Shown one piece after another: positions 1 through 9,664 of a stretch of DNA of 64,000 nucleotides (position 1 is the stretch's first letter; each line of letters begins with the position of its first letter). This DNA comes from Rurimicrobium sp040387755. GTDB lineage: Bacteria > Bacteroidota > Bacteroidia > Chitinophagales > Chitinophagaceae. A program made the translations under genes and the position numbers. The notes beneath the pieces were generated by a model. The model worked only from the letters and a program-made list of their open reading frames with translations. It had not been told where the DNA came from and ran no database searches. The stretch covers positions 868,001-932,000 of the forward strand of contig JAZKDB010000002.1 of the NCBI GenBank assembly GCA_040387755.1, given 5' to 3'.

Positions 1-145
1 GGTATTGATTGTTGTCAAAGGTAATGAACCGCCTGGATTAGATGGAAGCACGCTCGACGGAATACTATATGACTTTAAGGTAGAAGCCAGAACAGGAAAG
101 GCTATTGTTCTGCGAAAATCAATTCGCCCGAAGGTGACTATCTAA
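1..145 (+). CDS. 3' end of an unidentified protein
   Basis: An open frame enters from the left edge (frame 2) and ends at TAA 143-145, giving 47 residues ending in KVTI. The tail alternates beta-type hydrophobic stretches (VLIVV, GILYDF, AIVL) with glycine-rich turns. I do not recognise the family. It is followed by a strong hairpin, which supports a real gene end. Function cannot be assigned from this fragment. Confidence 0.5.
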   Translation, partial: VLIVVKGNEPPGLDGSTLDGILYDFKVEARTGKAIVLRKSIRPKVTI

Positions 146-162
146 ATAAGTACAAAGCAAAA

Positions 163-193
163 AAGAGCCACAATGATAAACATTGTGGCTCTT
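163..193. terminator. Bidirectional rho-independent terminator
   Basis: A perfect 13-bp stem (163-175 with 181-193) closes a 5-nt loop, with an A-run at 161-164. Read on the minus strand the A-run becomes a U-tract, so it best terminates the glnS transcript. It also lies just past the plus-strand gene ending at 145, between convergent genes. Confidence 0.85.
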
Positions 194-255
194 ATACAAT
201 CTATAAATCGTAAGGTCTTCGCATTTACTTTTTAGTCCAAAATCAGCACTCGGAT

Positions 256-1920
256 TTACTTTTTCATCTCCTTGGCAAAAGTATCTTTCAAACCAACGGT
301 TTGGTTAAATACCAATTTGTTGGCAGTACTGTCTCTGTCTACCGAGAAATAACCTTTGCGCATAAACTGAAACTGGTCGCCGGCAGAGGCCTTAAGCAAG
401 GAGGCTTCTACCACAGCTTTATGATTCAGTTCCATAGACTGGGCATTGATATGGTCTTTAAAATCACCTTCGGCATTGGCAGGATCTTCTACAGTAAACA
501 AGCGATTGTACATGCGCACATCGGCAGGCACCGCATCGGCTGCGTTTACCCAATGTATTACACCTTTGACATGTACACCACTGGTATCGCTGCCGCTCTT
601 ACTATCTACATTATAGGTACAATACAATTCTGTAATATTACCATCAGCATCTTTCACTACTTCGTTGCAGGTAATAATGTAGGCATGTTTTAATCTTACT
701 GAAAGGCCCGGTCCGAGACGAAAGAATTTCTTCGGAGGTTCTTCCATAAAATCATCGCGCTCAATAAATAGCTCACGGCTAAAAGAAAGTTCGCGTGTAC
801 CTGCATGTTCATCTTCTGTATTGTTATCTGCAATTAAAGCCTCCGTTTGTCCTTCAGGATAATTGGTCAATATCACTTTTACAGGGTCTAATACAGCCAT
901 TACACGGTGAGCTGTTTTATTCAATTGTTCGCGCACACAAAATTCCAGCACAGTAATGTCCACCAGATTTTCGCGCTTGGCCACTCCTATCATATCGCAA
1001 AACTGACGGATGGCGGCAGCAGGATAGCCGCGTCGGCGCATACCACTGATGGTAGGCATACGAGGGTCATCCCAACCTGTAACATGATTTTCGTTCACCA
1101 ATTGCAGGAGCTTGCGCTTGCTGGTAATCATATAGCTGACACTACGGCGGGCAAACTCATATTGGTGCGAAGGGAAAATGCCTAATTGCTCAATAAACCA
1201 ATCGTATAAAGGACGATGGTGGATAAACTCCAGTGTGCAAATAGAATGGGTAATTTCCTCGATACTATCACTTTGTCCGTGGGCAAAATCGTACATCGGA
1301 TAGATACACCAATTATCGCCTGTACGGTGATGATGTACATGCTTGATGCGGTAGATAATAGGGTCGCGCAAGAGTAGATTGGGATGTGCCATATCTATTT
1401 TGGCGCGCAACACTTTGGCACCGTCGGGATATTTACCGGCACGCATATCTGCAAATAATGAAAGGTTCTCTTCGATACTTCTGGCCCTGAAAACACTGTC
1501 GATACCAGGCTTTCCGATATCTCCCTTTTGTTCAGCCATTTCTTCGGCACTAGAATCGTCTACATAAGCCAATCCTTTTTCAATCAGCTGTACAGCAAAT
1601 TGATACAGCTGCTCAAAATAATCGGAGGCATACAATTCATTACTCCACTCAAAACCCAACCACTGTATATCTGCTTTAATACTGTTTACATATTCTGTTT
1701 CTTCGGTAGCGGGGTTGGTATCGTCAAAACGCAAATTGCATTGTCCATTATATTTTTTTGCCAAACCAAAATTGAGGCAAATGGAGGAGGCATGACCAAT
1801 ATGTAAATATCCATTAGGCTCCGGAGGGAAACGTGTATGAACACGACCATTGTTGACTCCCGCAGCAATATCCTTTTCTATAATTTCCTCCAAAAAATTT
1901 AGAGATTTTTCTTCGCTCAT
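256..1920 (-). CDS. glnS: Glutaminyl-tRNA synthetase
   Basis: Cytoplasmic class I aminoacyl-tRNA synthetase that charges tRNA-Gln with glutamine using ATP. The 554 residues match the usual GlnRS length. The HIGH signature lies at about 33-43 (PEPNGYLHIGH) and the KMSKS-type loop at about 265-270 (ITSKRK). The class I core fills the first 340 residues and the anticodon-binding beta-barrels the rest. It is the last gene of a minus-strand run (symporter, LOG protein, O-methyltransferase, glucosaminidase, glnS), 34 nt behind the glucosaminidase gene, and is followed by a strong terminator. GluRS is the only close alternative; the N-terminal motif and the C-terminal barrels favour GlnRS. Confidence 0.96.
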   Translation of the reverse strand: MSEEKSLNFLEEIIEKDIAAGVNNGRVHTRFPPEPNGYLHIGHASSICLNFGLAKKYNGQCNLRFDDTNPATEETEYVNSIKADIQWLGFEWSNELYASDYFEQLYQFAVQLIEKGLAYVDDSSAEEMAEQKGDIGKPGIDSVFRARSIEENLSLFADMRAGKYPDGAKVLRAKIDMAHPNLLLRDPIIYRIKHVHHHRTGDNWCIYPMYDFAHGQSDSIEEITHSICTLEFIHHRPLYDWFIEQLGIFPSHQYEFARRSVSYMITSKRKLLQLVNENHVTGWDDPRMPTISGMRRRGYPAAAIRQFCDMIGVAKRENLVDITVLEFCVREQLNKTAHRVMAVLDPVKVILTNYPEGQTEALIADNNTEDEHAGTRELSFSRELFIERDDFMEEPPKKFFRLGPGLSVRLKHAYIITCNEVVKDADGNITELYCTYNVDSKSGSDTSGVHVKGVIHWVNAADAVPADVRMYNRLFTVEDPANAEGDFKDHINAQSMELNHKAVVEASLLKASAGDQFQFMRKGYFSVDRDSTANKLVFNQTVGLKDTFAKEMKK

Positions 1921-1954
1921 TGTCTGTTTAAATTTCTTTATTTATAAAGCGCTT

Positions 1955-3562
1955 TTATTTCACGCGTAATTTCTGACCAATCTTTATTCCATCAAAGTTG
2001 AGGTTATTCCATTCATTCAACTGCTTTACTTTAATGCCATACTTTTTGGCAATACTGTAGCCAGTGTCTCCTTTCTCCACAATATGATATTGTGCATCGC
2101 CGGAAATAGCTTGTTTTGCTGCAGCAGCGGGCATTACAGGCTTGCTTATTGCGGGGGTATTGGCAAATACTGCAGATGAATCATTGCTGCTCACTTTCAT
2201 ATTTGATTTTGAAGAACGGGAATAAACAGCTTTATCCAGTTTTGCTTTCAGCAATGCAATTTCATCCTGAGGCTCTTCTTCAACCGCTTTCTCTTCTATT
2301 ACTTTCACTGCTTCTTTAGCTTCTGTCTTTGTTTCTGTTTGCACTTCCTGCACTACTGCAGCAGGAGTACTTTGTGGCAAATTAGCCGGGCGTTCGGCAC
2401 CATAACCTATTTCAATTTCTTCTACTTTTTGTACCGATTTTTTGGTAGGTATAAAATCACTATTAGCAGGCTCAACAGCAGATTCTTTGAGACGATAATT
2501 TTGTACAGGAGCTTCTACCTGAACTTTGACCATTTTGTAGGTAGCTGGTCTGTCGTCTGCCTGTTCCTGCAATTTAAGTATAGAACCTGCAACAGCCTGT
2601 TCGTTTTGTGCCATCAGATTATAAATGCGCAACTGGCGACTGCTCATTCCTTCGTTATGTGCAATTAATTCTATTGTCTCACCTTCCTGCACGGTATAAG
2701 TGGCATGCGCTCCTTTATACTTTTTGGGCTCCAGATAGATGTGCATATCTCTTGCTAAGGGTTCGTCAGAAAGTTCATTTATTTCCAACAATTTGGCATA
2801 GCGGATATTATACTTCATTGCTTTATCCAAAAGCATATCCCCTTTTTTACAATAAATAGCTCTTATGCCATTAATGCTTACTGTGCCATCATCGGCAGTA
2901 CCCATCACTACTTGTTGTGCTCTGTCTGATGCTTCGGTTATAGAAACACGATTGGCAGCAACCTCTTGAAGTGGTTCCTTCTTTGTCGCTATAACATCAT
3001 TTGCAGTCTCGTTAACAGGAACTACTTCATTCATCCTCTTTCCATTAGCGGCCAGCGTATATTGCTGCAACTCGTAATCTTCCACCATTTTAATCAGTTT
3101 TTGGGCATAGGCAGGGTTGGTAGCATAACCACATTTTTTCAAACCCTTTGCCCAGGCTATATAATTGCTGACATCGTAGGTAAACAGCTCGGCATATCGC
3201 ACCGAAGTCTTCAGATAATTGGAGTGATCAATATAAGATTCCTTTGCACTTTTATATTTCCTGAAACATTCATTCGGGGCATCGTCTGTATGGGCAAAGG
3301 TTTCGCCACGCCATTCTTTTTTACATTTTATACCAAAGTGATTATTTGCTTTTGTAGCCAACTCGCTTTCGCCTGCACTGGTCTCATATATACCCTGTGC
3401 AAGTGTAATGGATGCAGGAATACCTACTCTCTTTTGTTCTTCAATAGCCCAGGCGGCATATTGTTGAACATAGGCTTTTGCTTTATTGTCAAAAGAACCT
3501 GATTGTGCCTTTGCTATCAAAGAGCAAAGAGCGAAACAAATAGTTAGTATTTTTTTCATCAT
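1955..3562 (-). CDS. Secreted glucosaminidase with LysM domains
   Basis: Predicted peptidoglycan hydrolase cleaving at N-acetylglucosamine. A signal peptide (to about residue 20, ending KAQ) is followed by a glucosaminidase domain at about 27-170 with candidate catalytic Glu60 in the QGIYETSAGES segment. The rest is a long Lys/Glu/Ala-rich linker and LysM peptidoglycan-binding repeats. The clearest LysM is at the C-terminus (about 492-535), another lies near 290-335, and a weaker one precedes it. At 535 residues it resembles Bacteroidota cell-wall hydrolases combining these domains. It lies 11 nt after the O-methyltransferase start region and is probably cotranscribed with its neighbours. The cleavage specificity is inferred from the family. 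Confidence 0.88.
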   Translation of the reverse strand: MMKKILTICFALCSLIAKAQSGSFDNKAKAYVQQYAAWAIEEQKRVGIPASITLAQGIYETSAGESELATKANNHFGIKCKKEWRGETFAHTDDAPNECFRKYKSAKESYIDHSNYLKTSVRYAELFTYDVSNYIAWAKGLKKCGYATNPAYAQKLIKMVEDYELQQYTLAANGKRMNEVVPVNETANDVIATKKEPLQEVAANRVSITEASDRAQQVVMGTADDGTVSINGIRAIYCKKGDMLLDKAMKYNIRYAKLLEINELSDEPLARDMHIYLEPKKYKGAHATYTVQEGETIELIAHNEGMSSRQLRIYNLMAQNEQAVAGSILKLQEQADDRPATYKMVKVQVEAPVQNYRLKESAVEPANSDFIPTKKSVQKVEEIEIGYGAERPANLPQSTPAAVVQEVQTETKTEAKEAVKVIEEKAVEEEPQDEIALLKAKLDKAVYSRSSKSNMKVSSNDSSAVFANTPAISKPVMPAAAAKQAISGDAQYHIVEKGDTGYSIAKKYGIKVKQLNEWNNLNFDGIKIGQKLRVK

Positions 3563-3573
3563 TTTCTTCTCTT

Positions 3574-4227
3574 TTATAATGCGATTTTCCGAATCACCGA
3601 AATACCATCGCGTATGGGCAGAACTAAAACCTCTACCCGATTATCCAATTTTATTTTTTGGTTGAATAAATGCATAGCGCGTTCATTCTTCCCTTGTTCA
3701 TCGTCCGGCAAAAGTACTCTTCCTTCGAATAAAACATTGTCTGCAACAATAATTCCACCAATTTTTAACTGTTCAAATACCAAATCGTAGTATAAGGAGT
3801 AATTAGGCTTGTCGGCATCAATAAAAACCAGGTCCCAAGGCTCTTTTATGTTCTTCAGTAATTCAGCAGCATCACCAAAATGGGGGATGATTTTATCTGC
3901 CATACCAGAAAGCTCAAAGTACTTCTGTGCAATATCCTTGCGTTCTTCATCAATCTCAATGGTATGTACATAGCCGTGTTCGTCCAGACCTTGTGCGAGA
4001 CAGATAGTGGCATAACCGGTAAAAGTACCGATTTCCAGTGCCCGCATCGGACAAATCATTTTGCTCAGCAATTGCAAAATGCTACCCTGCATGTGCCCGG
4101 ATAGCATAACCGGCTGCATTTCTTTGCGATAGGTTTCACGCTCTAATGCTACCAAAAGTGGCAATTCGTCAGTACTCATTTTGCTGGCATACTGATTCAG
4201 TGCTTCGTCAAAAAGAATCGAGGTCAT
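3574..4227 (-). CDS. SAM-dependent O-methyltransferase (COMT-like)
   Basis: Class I methyltransferase of the caffeoyl-CoA/catechol O-methyltransferase family (PF01596 type). The SAM-binding glycine motif (LEIGTFTGYA) and the metal-binding VFIDADKPNY motif are both present, so it should methylate a catechol-like hydroxyl using a divalent metal. The natural substrate cannot be read from the sequence. The frame can start at TTG 4233 two codons earlier, but ATG 4227 gives a normal N-terminus (MTSILFDEAL) 6 nt after the upstream stop. It is tightly packed behind the LOG-family gene, which suggests translational coupling. Confidence 0.9.
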   Translation of the reverse strand: MTSILFDEALNQYASKMSTDELPLLVALERETYRKEMQPVMLSGHMQGSILQLLSKMICPMRALEIGTFTGYATICLAQGLDEHGYVHTIEIDEERKDIAQKYFELSGMADKIIPHFGDAAELLKNIKEPWDLVFIDADKPNYSLYYDLVFEQLKIGGIIVADNVLFEGRVLLPDDEQGKNERAMHLFNQKIKLDNRVEVLVLPIRDGISVIRKIAL

Positions 4228-4233
4228 TGTCAA

Positions 4234-4932
4234 TTAAAAGTTAGGTTGCAATTTATTATGGGTATAAAAATCCCTGATATAATAGACTACTTCGTCCGCA
4301 GTGTCAAATATCTTAATCATTTCGAGATCTCCTTCACTGATATTATTCTCTTCGTGCAACATGGTTTCGCGCATCCAGTCGAATAATCCCTTCCAGTAAG
4401 CACTACCGACACAAATCATGGGTGTTTGGGTAAACTTGCGGGTTTGAATGAGGGTGGCTACTTCAAAAAATTCATCCATTGTACCCCATCCGCCCGGCAT
4501 CATAATAAATCCCTGCGAGTATTTGGTAAACATCACCTTACGCACAAAAAAGTAGTCGAAATTCAGGTTTTTGTCGGGGTCAATATAAGTGTTTGGGTGC
4601 TGCTCAAAAGGTAAAGCAATATTAAGCCCAACAGAACGGCCATTCGCAATTTTAGCTCCTCGGTTTGCTGCTTCCATAATACCGGGACCACCACCAGAGA
4701 TGACGCCAAAACCCTCTTCGGACAGGCGTTGAGAAATATCTACAGCCAGCTGATAGTATTTATTTTCGGGTGATGTACGTGCCGAACCAAAAATGGAAAT
4801 GCAGGGGCCTATTTTTGCCAGTTCTTCAAATCCCTGAACGAACTCAGCCATTATTTTGAAAATCTGCCAGCTGGAATGTGCTTTTGTTTCTGTCCAGTCT
4901 CTGAGTTTTAATCCGCTTTTAAAATTAGCCAT
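4234..4932 (-). CDS. LOG-family (TIGR00730) nucleotide phosphoribohydrolase
   Basis: Rossmann-fold protein of the LOG/YvdD group, whose members release a nucleobase from nucleoside 5'-monophosphates. It carries the family motifs GGGPGIMEA and PGGWGTMDE, the latter holding the conserved active-site glutamate. ATG 4932 (MANFKSG) is preferred. An in-frame GTG at 4968 overlaps the TAG stop of the symporter gene and would add 12 residues that look unlike the family. The physiological substrate in this organism is unknown. It is cotranscribed with the symporter upstream and the O-methyltransferase downstream. Confidence 0.87.
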   Translation of the reverse strand: MANFKSGLKLRDWTETKAHSSWQIFKIMAEFVQGFEELAKIGPCISIFGSARTSPENKYYQLAVDISQRLSEEGFGVISGGGPGIMEAANRGAKIANGRSVGLNIALPFEQHPNTYIDPDKNLNFDYFFVRKVMFTKYSQGFIMMPGGWGTMDEFFEVATLIQTRKFTQTPMICVGSAYWKGLFDWMRETMLHEENNISEGDLEMIKIFDTADEVVYYIRDFYTHNKLQPNF

Positions 4933-4967
4933 GTAGTAATGTATGCTGTTGTTTGTAATGATGAGCA

Positions 4968-6497
4968 CTATTCGTTTGACGATGAAAGCTTAGCTATTGT
5001 CTTTTTTGAAAACAAAAACAAAAGTCCAAATGTCAATGCTGCATTAATGATTAATAATTCGATACCGATTTTATATCCACCAAAAATCGATTCTGATAAT
5101 TGTAAAATACGCTGAGTCGTTTCCGGGCTCAATTCAATTGTCCTGAAATACCATTCGGCATTATTGATAAAATCCAGAGAGAAGGTGAGCATCAGAGCCA
5201 GAAGACAAAGCACAAGAGGATATTTTTCGGCAATCGTTCTTTTTGTCAATATACCAAAAGCGAATAAACCCAATAATGGTCCGTAGGTAAACCCGGCTAC
5301 TTTAAGCAGTATATCTATCAGCGAGCCATTGTCTACTTCTCGGAAAAAGAAAATACAAAACAAAAACACGATACTAAAGCTGAAGTGTACTGTGTAACGA
5401 ATTTTTGCACGTTTCTCTTCTGACCAGTCGGCACGACGTTTGAGCCCCAATATATCTATACAAAAAGAAGAAGTGAGCGCAGTAAGGGCACCATCTGCAC
5501 TGGGGAAAAGTGCTGACACCAACCCAATTAAAAATATTACTGTGATAAAAAATGGCAAGCCGGAATTGATAGCAATAGTGGGAAATAAGCTGTCGCCTGC
5601 GGCGGTGATTCCTTTAGTGCCAGCATAAAGTGCCAGTAATCCGCCTAATAACAAAAAGACAAAGACAACCACCATCTGTACAAAGCCAAAAAGCAACATA
5701 TTTTTCTGAGCATCTTTTACATTGCTCACACTGATATTTTTTTGCATCATCTCCTGGTCAAGACCCGTCATGGCTATGGTGATAAATGCACCACCAATAA
5801 TTTGTTTCAGAAAGAAATTAGGCTTAGCGGCATTGGTAGCAAAAATATGAGTGTAATCTTTTTCACTCATAGAATGCCAGACTGTACCTAAATCCAGATG
5901 CAATTCACTGAGCATATACCCCACACAAATGACCAATGCCAAAAGCATGAATGTTGTCTGTAAGGTATCGGTCCACACAATTGTTTTAACCCCTCCTCTC
6001 AAAGTGTACAGGAGTATCAGCACCAGGATGATAATGGAGGTAAATTCAAAAGAAATACCCATTTCATCCAGAACAAAAAGTTCCAGCACTTTAATAACAA
6101 GATAGAGCCTGAGTGTGGCTCCCAGTGTACGGGAAAGGATAAAAAACAAAGACCCTGTCTTGTAAGCAGTAATACCCAATCGCTGCTCTAGGTATGTATA
6201 AATAGAAGTCAGCTGCATTTTATAATAGAGTGGCAACAATACATAAGCCACAACAAAATAACCGATCCAATAGCCGATAGCAACCTGAAAATATTCGAAA
6301 CCAATCTTACCTACTGTACCCGGAACAGAAATAAAGGTCATCCCTGAAAGGGAGGTGCCAATCATTCCAAATGAAACAAGCATCCAGTTTGACTTTCTGT
6401 TTCCGATAAAGAAAGACTCATTATTAGAATGTCTTGAGGTATAAAATGCAATACCCAGAAGCAATGCAAAATAAGCGAGGATAATAGCGATGAGCAT
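4968..6497 (-). CDS. Sodium:solute symporter (SSF family)
   Basis: A 509-residue polytopic inner-membrane protein with about 12-13 hydrophobic segments. It opens with the SSF-type N-terminus, where the first helix is followed by a SRHSNNESFFIGNR loop and the GTSLSGMTFISVPG segment. Family members use the sodium gradient to import sugars, amino acids, sialic acid or other small molecules; the cargo cannot be told here. It is the first gene of the minus-strand cluster running down to glnS and begins just below a terminator. The start is ATG 6497. Confidence 0.9.
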   Translation of the reverse strand: MLIAIILAYFALLLGIAFYTSRHSNNESFFIGNRKSNWMLVSFGMIGTSLSGMTFISVPGTVGKIGFEYFQVAIGYWIGYFVVAYVLLPLYYKMQLTSIYTYLEQRLGITAYKTGSLFFILSRTLGATLRLYLVIKVLELFVLDEMGISFEFTSIIILVLILLYTLRGGVKTIVWTDTLQTTFMLLALVICVGYMLSELHLDLGTVWHSMSEKDYTHIFATNAAKPNFFLKQIIGGAFITIAMTGLDQEMMQKNISVSNVKDAQKNMLLFGFVQMVVVFVFLLLGGLLALYAGTKGITAAGDSLFPTIAINSGLPFFITVIFLIGLVSALFPSADGALTALTSSFCIDILGLKRRADWSEEKRAKIRYTVHFSFSIVFLFCIFFFREVDNGSLIDILLKVAGFTYGPLLGLFAFGILTKRTIAEKYPLVLCLLALMLTFSLDFINNAEWYFRTIELSPETTQRILQLSESIFGGYKIGIELLIINAALTFGLLFLFSKKTIAKLSSSNE

Positions 6498-6557
6498 TAA
6501 TTCAAAAAATAATTAAAAAGTGAAAACCTGAAAATGTTGGTCGATTGTTTAAAAGAT

Positions 6558-6597
6558 AAAAGGCTTCGTTCGGTAGGATTGCTGAACAAAGCCTTTT
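6558..6597 (-). terminator. Rho-independent terminator after the outer-membrane gene
   Basis: A 14-bp stem with one mismatch (6558-6571 with 6584-6597) closes a 12-nt loop. On the minus strand it is followed by a U-rich tract. It separates the 7239-6616 gene from the symporter operon. Confidence 0.8.
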
Positions 6598-6615
6598 AGC
6601 AATGCTTTTCGTGCT

Positions 6616-7239
6616 TTAGAATCCAACCAGAATACCAAATCTTAAATCAACTCCGTTTACACCGGCATAATAACTGTTGGGGTCATTCAATGCATCAAAC
6701 AAAATGGTGGTGTTAAAAGAAGTACGGTCACTGATAGGCTGCTTAAAACCAATGCCTACCAATACACTTGGGGACTGGATTTTCTGGTTTCTCAAATCAC
6801 CTTTATTATAATCCCAGGTACCGTCCCATGTTTTGAAAGAATTATACTCTCCTTCTGCATGGATATATATTCCTTGCCAAACGATGTACCTTGCCCATAT
6901 ACCGCCAGATAATGTATTGTCCTTAAACACATAATAAGATTCTCCGTTTGGCAATAATCCGTTAAACTGTTCTTTGTAGCGATAAAAACTATAACCTATA
7001 CGCACTCCTGCAAAAAAGTTTTTGGCAAGCCTGTATCCAACCATTGGTGCAACACCCACATTGACACCCTGTCCGAATGCAAAACGAAAATCTCCTCCAA
7101 GAACAAGTTTATCCCGGTCAAAACCAGATTTTTTCACCGGTTTTTTTGCCACTTTTCTACCACTGCTATTATAAATAACCTGTGCATTTCCGATGGAAAC
7201 AGAAAAACATAAGATCAAAAGGATTATCAGCTTTTTCAT
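6616..7239 (-). CDS. Outer-membrane beta-barrel protein
   Basis: The product has a signal peptide (MKKLIILL... ending NAQ) and a mature part of alternating amphipathic strands with many aromatic and glycine residues (GYRLAKNFFAGVRIGYSFY, VLVGIGFKQ). It ends in FGILVGF, consistent with the C-terminal phenylalanine signal of barrel insertion. The length of about 207 residues fits a small 8-stranded barrel. An ATG six codons earlier (7257) is possible, but the signal peptide starts at 7239. No specific function is recognisable. It lies 74 nt after tex and may be partly cotranscribed with it. Confidence 0.8.
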   Translation of the reverse strand: MKKLIILLILCFSVSIGNAQVIYNSSGRKVAKKPVKKSGFDRDKLVLGGDFRFAFGQGVNVGVAPMVGYRLAKNFFAGVRIGYSFYRYKEQFNGLLPNGESYYVFKDNTLSGGIWARYIVWQGIYIHAEGEYNSFKTWDGTWDYNKGDLRNQKIQSPSVLVGIGFKQPISDRTSFNTTILFDALNDPNSYYAGVNGVDLRFGILVGF

Positions 7240-7313
7240 TTCTTTAATTTTACTCATTCTTTAGAACGAAAACGAAGTTAAAACATTTTGTCCAAAAGGG
7301 AATTTCGGAGAAT

Positions 7314-9557
7314 CTATTTGCCAAACTTCTTTTTGAGGGCATTCAAAGCATCATTGATATTGTTCTCCGGAGCCTTTTCTTTTGGAGCACCCTGATGATG
7401 GCTAGACTGTGTTTTGACTACTTTGGCAGGCCCTTCCTGTGTTTGCTTGATAGAGAGGGCAATTCTTTTTCGGGGAATATCTACTTCAGTGACTTTGACC
7501 ATTACCTGTTGATTCAGTTTCAACACCTCGTTGGGGTCTGTAATATATTTATGGGCTATTTCGGATACATGCACTAGACCATCCTGCTTTACTCCTATAT
7601 CTACAAAAGCCCCAAAACGTGTAAGGTTGGTGACCATACCCGGAACTATCATCCCTACATGTACATCTTCAATACTGAAAATTTGTGCAAACTCAAATAC
7701 CTGAGCCTCACTACGAGGATCCAATCCTGGTTTTTTCAGTTCCTTAAGAATATCCTGTACTCCAAGTGTACCCAGATTTTCACTGACATACTTCTGAGGC
7801 TCAATATTTTTGAGTAATAGTTCATTACCAATTAACTGGTCAACGCTAATATTTAAATCTTTAGCCATGCGACCAACCACCTCGTAAGATTCCGGGTGAA
7901 CTGCACTGGCATCAAGTGGATGCTCACCGTCTTTAACTCTTAAAAATCCGGCGCATTGCTCGAAGGCTTTAGCTCCAAGTCGGGGTACTTTTAATAATTG
8001 TTTTCTGCTATTAAAACGGCCAATTTCGTTGCGGTACTGAACAATATTTTCGGCTATAGATGGGCCTATACCACTAACATAACTGAGCAAGTGTTTACTG
8101 GCAGTATTGAGATTAACCCCAACCATGTTCACACAACTGACTACTGTTTGGTCGAGTTTTTCTTTAAGTCTTGTTTGATTTACATCATGCTGGTACTGCC
8201 CTACCCCTATACTCTTTGGGTCAATCTTTACCAGTTCTGCCAAAGGGTCCATTAATCGACGACCAATACTGACAGAACCACGAACGGTAATATCCTGTTC
8301 GGGAAATTCGTCGCGGGCAATTTCAGAAGCACTGTAAATAGAAGCACCGTCTTCATTAACCAGATAGACTGGTAAATTCAATTTCAACCCTTTAATAAAC
8401 TGCTCTGTCTCACGCCCTGCGGTACCATCACCAATAGCAAAGGCCTGAATGCTGTATTGCTGCACCAAGCTGCGGATTTTATGCTCAGCATCCAGCAACT
8501 TATTATTTTTCTCATGGATATAAATCAGGTCTGTTTTTTTCAAAGCACCTGTTTCATCAAGGCATACCACCTTACAACCGGTACGGTAACCAGGGTCAAT
8601 TGCTAAAATGCGTTTACTGCCCAATGGTGAGGACAATAGCAACTGGCGTAGATTTTCGGCAAAGACATTAATGGCTTCTTCATCAGCCTTTGTCTTGAGC
8701 GCCATACGGAATTCGCTTTCCAGGCTAGGTTGTAACAAGCGTCGATAAGCATCTTTAATCGCTTTTTTCACCTGCTCGGATGCAGCATTATGATGTTGAA
8801 TAAACTGCATTTCCAGTTTTTCAATGGCCATTTCCTCAACAGGCGCAATATCCATTTTCAAAAAACCTTCCATGAAGCCCCTTAATATAGCCAACATACG
8901 GTGAGAGGGGATTTTAGTGATGGGCTCTGAGAAGGCAAAATAATCTTTGTACTTGGCTGCTTCTGTTTCTTTGCCAGCCAATACTTTGCTTTGCACTGTG
9001 GCTGTATCTTCAAAAAACTTCCTCATTTTAGCCCTGGCATTAGCATCTTCATTCACCATTTCGGCAATAATATCTCTGGCTCCCTGCAATGCCTCATCAG
9101 TTGTTTTCACGATATCTGTAACAAAAGATTTCGCTTCTTCTGCAGGGTCAATATTTTCCTGTGAGAAGATTTTTAATGCCAAAGGTTCCAATCCGTTTTC
9201 GCGGGCAGTCTGAGCTTTGGTTTTGCGCTTTGGCTTATAAGGCAGATAAATATCTTCTAATACCGCAATGGTGCTAGCTGCATTGATTTTAGCCTGCAAT
9301 GCTTCTGTCATTTTACCTTGTTCGGTAATGGTTTTTTCAATAAAAGCTTTGCGCTCAGCAAATTCCTGTTGCAGTTTTGCCTCGTCTTGTATGGCTTGTA
9401 TCTGTACTTCATCCAGCCCTCCTGTTTTGTCTTTTCTGTAGCGGGCGATAAAAGGAATGGTTGCACCTTCGGCCAACAATTCTAAAACGGTGTTGACATC
9501 ATTTGATTTTAATTGTAATACAGCTGCAACACTTTGCGCAAAGGGTAAAAAACTCAT
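7314..9557 (-). CDS. tex: Tex-family RNA-binding transcription accessory protein
   Basis: A 747-residue Tex homologue. In order it has the helical Tex N-terminal region, a YqgF/RNase-H-like domain beginning near the DPGYRTGCKVV motif, a helix-hairpin-helix pair (SGIGPSIAENIV, VPRLGAKAFEQ) and a C-terminal S1 RNA-binding domain (MVTNLTRFGAFVDIG) before a basic tail. Tex binds nucleic acids and affects transcription and RNA fate; its exact role varies between bacteria. The start is ATG 9557. A near-consensus -7 box (TATTTTCG on the minus strand, 9589-9596) lies upstream. Confidence 0.95.
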   Translation of the reverse strand: MSFLPFAQSVAAVLQLKSNDVNTVLELLAEGATIPFIARYRKDKTGGLDEVQIQAIQDEAKLQQEFAERKAFIEKTITEQGKMTEALQAKINAASTIAVLEDIYLPYKPKRKTKAQTARENGLEPLALKIFSQENIDPAEEAKSFVTDIVKTTDEALQGARDIIAEMVNEDANARAKMRKFFEDTATVQSKVLAGKETEAAKYKDYFAFSEPITKIPSHRMLAILRGFMEGFLKMDIAPVEEMAIEKLEMQFIQHHNAASEQVKKAIKDAYRRLLQPSLESEFRMALKTKADEEAINVFAENLRQLLLSSPLGSKRILAIDPGYRTGCKVVCLDETGALKKTDLIYIHEKNNKLLDAEHKIRSLVQQYSIQAFAIGDGTAGRETEQFIKGLKLNLPVYLVNEDGASIYSASEIARDEFPEQDITVRGSVSIGRRLMDPLAELVKIDPKSIGVGQYQHDVNQTRLKEKLDQTVVSCVNMVGVNLNTASKHLLSYVSGIGPSIAENIVQYRNEIGRFNSRKQLLKVPRLGAKAFEQCAGFLRVKDGEHPLDASAVHPESYEVVGRMAKDLNISVDQLIGNELLLKNIEPQKYVSENLGTLGVQDILKELKKPGLDPRSEAQVFEFAQIFSIEDVHVGMIVPGMVTNLTRFGAFVDIGVKQDGLVHVSEIAHKYITDPNEVLKLNQQVMVKVTEVDIPRKRIALSIKQTQEGPAKVVKTQSSHHQGAPKEKAPENNINDALNALKKKFGK

Positions 9558-9664
9558 TAATTATTCTGATTTTGTTTGGAAAGGATGGCGAAAATAGGGA
9601 AAGATTGAGAGTATTAAACAAGTAAATAACATCATTGTTTTGATTTGGTTCTTAATATTACTCT

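Noticed and set aside
1946..1955. AAAGCGCTTT palindrome as a terminator between glucosaminidase and glnS genes
   Set aside because: It has no loop and no U-tract, and overlaps the stop codon; chance palindrome.
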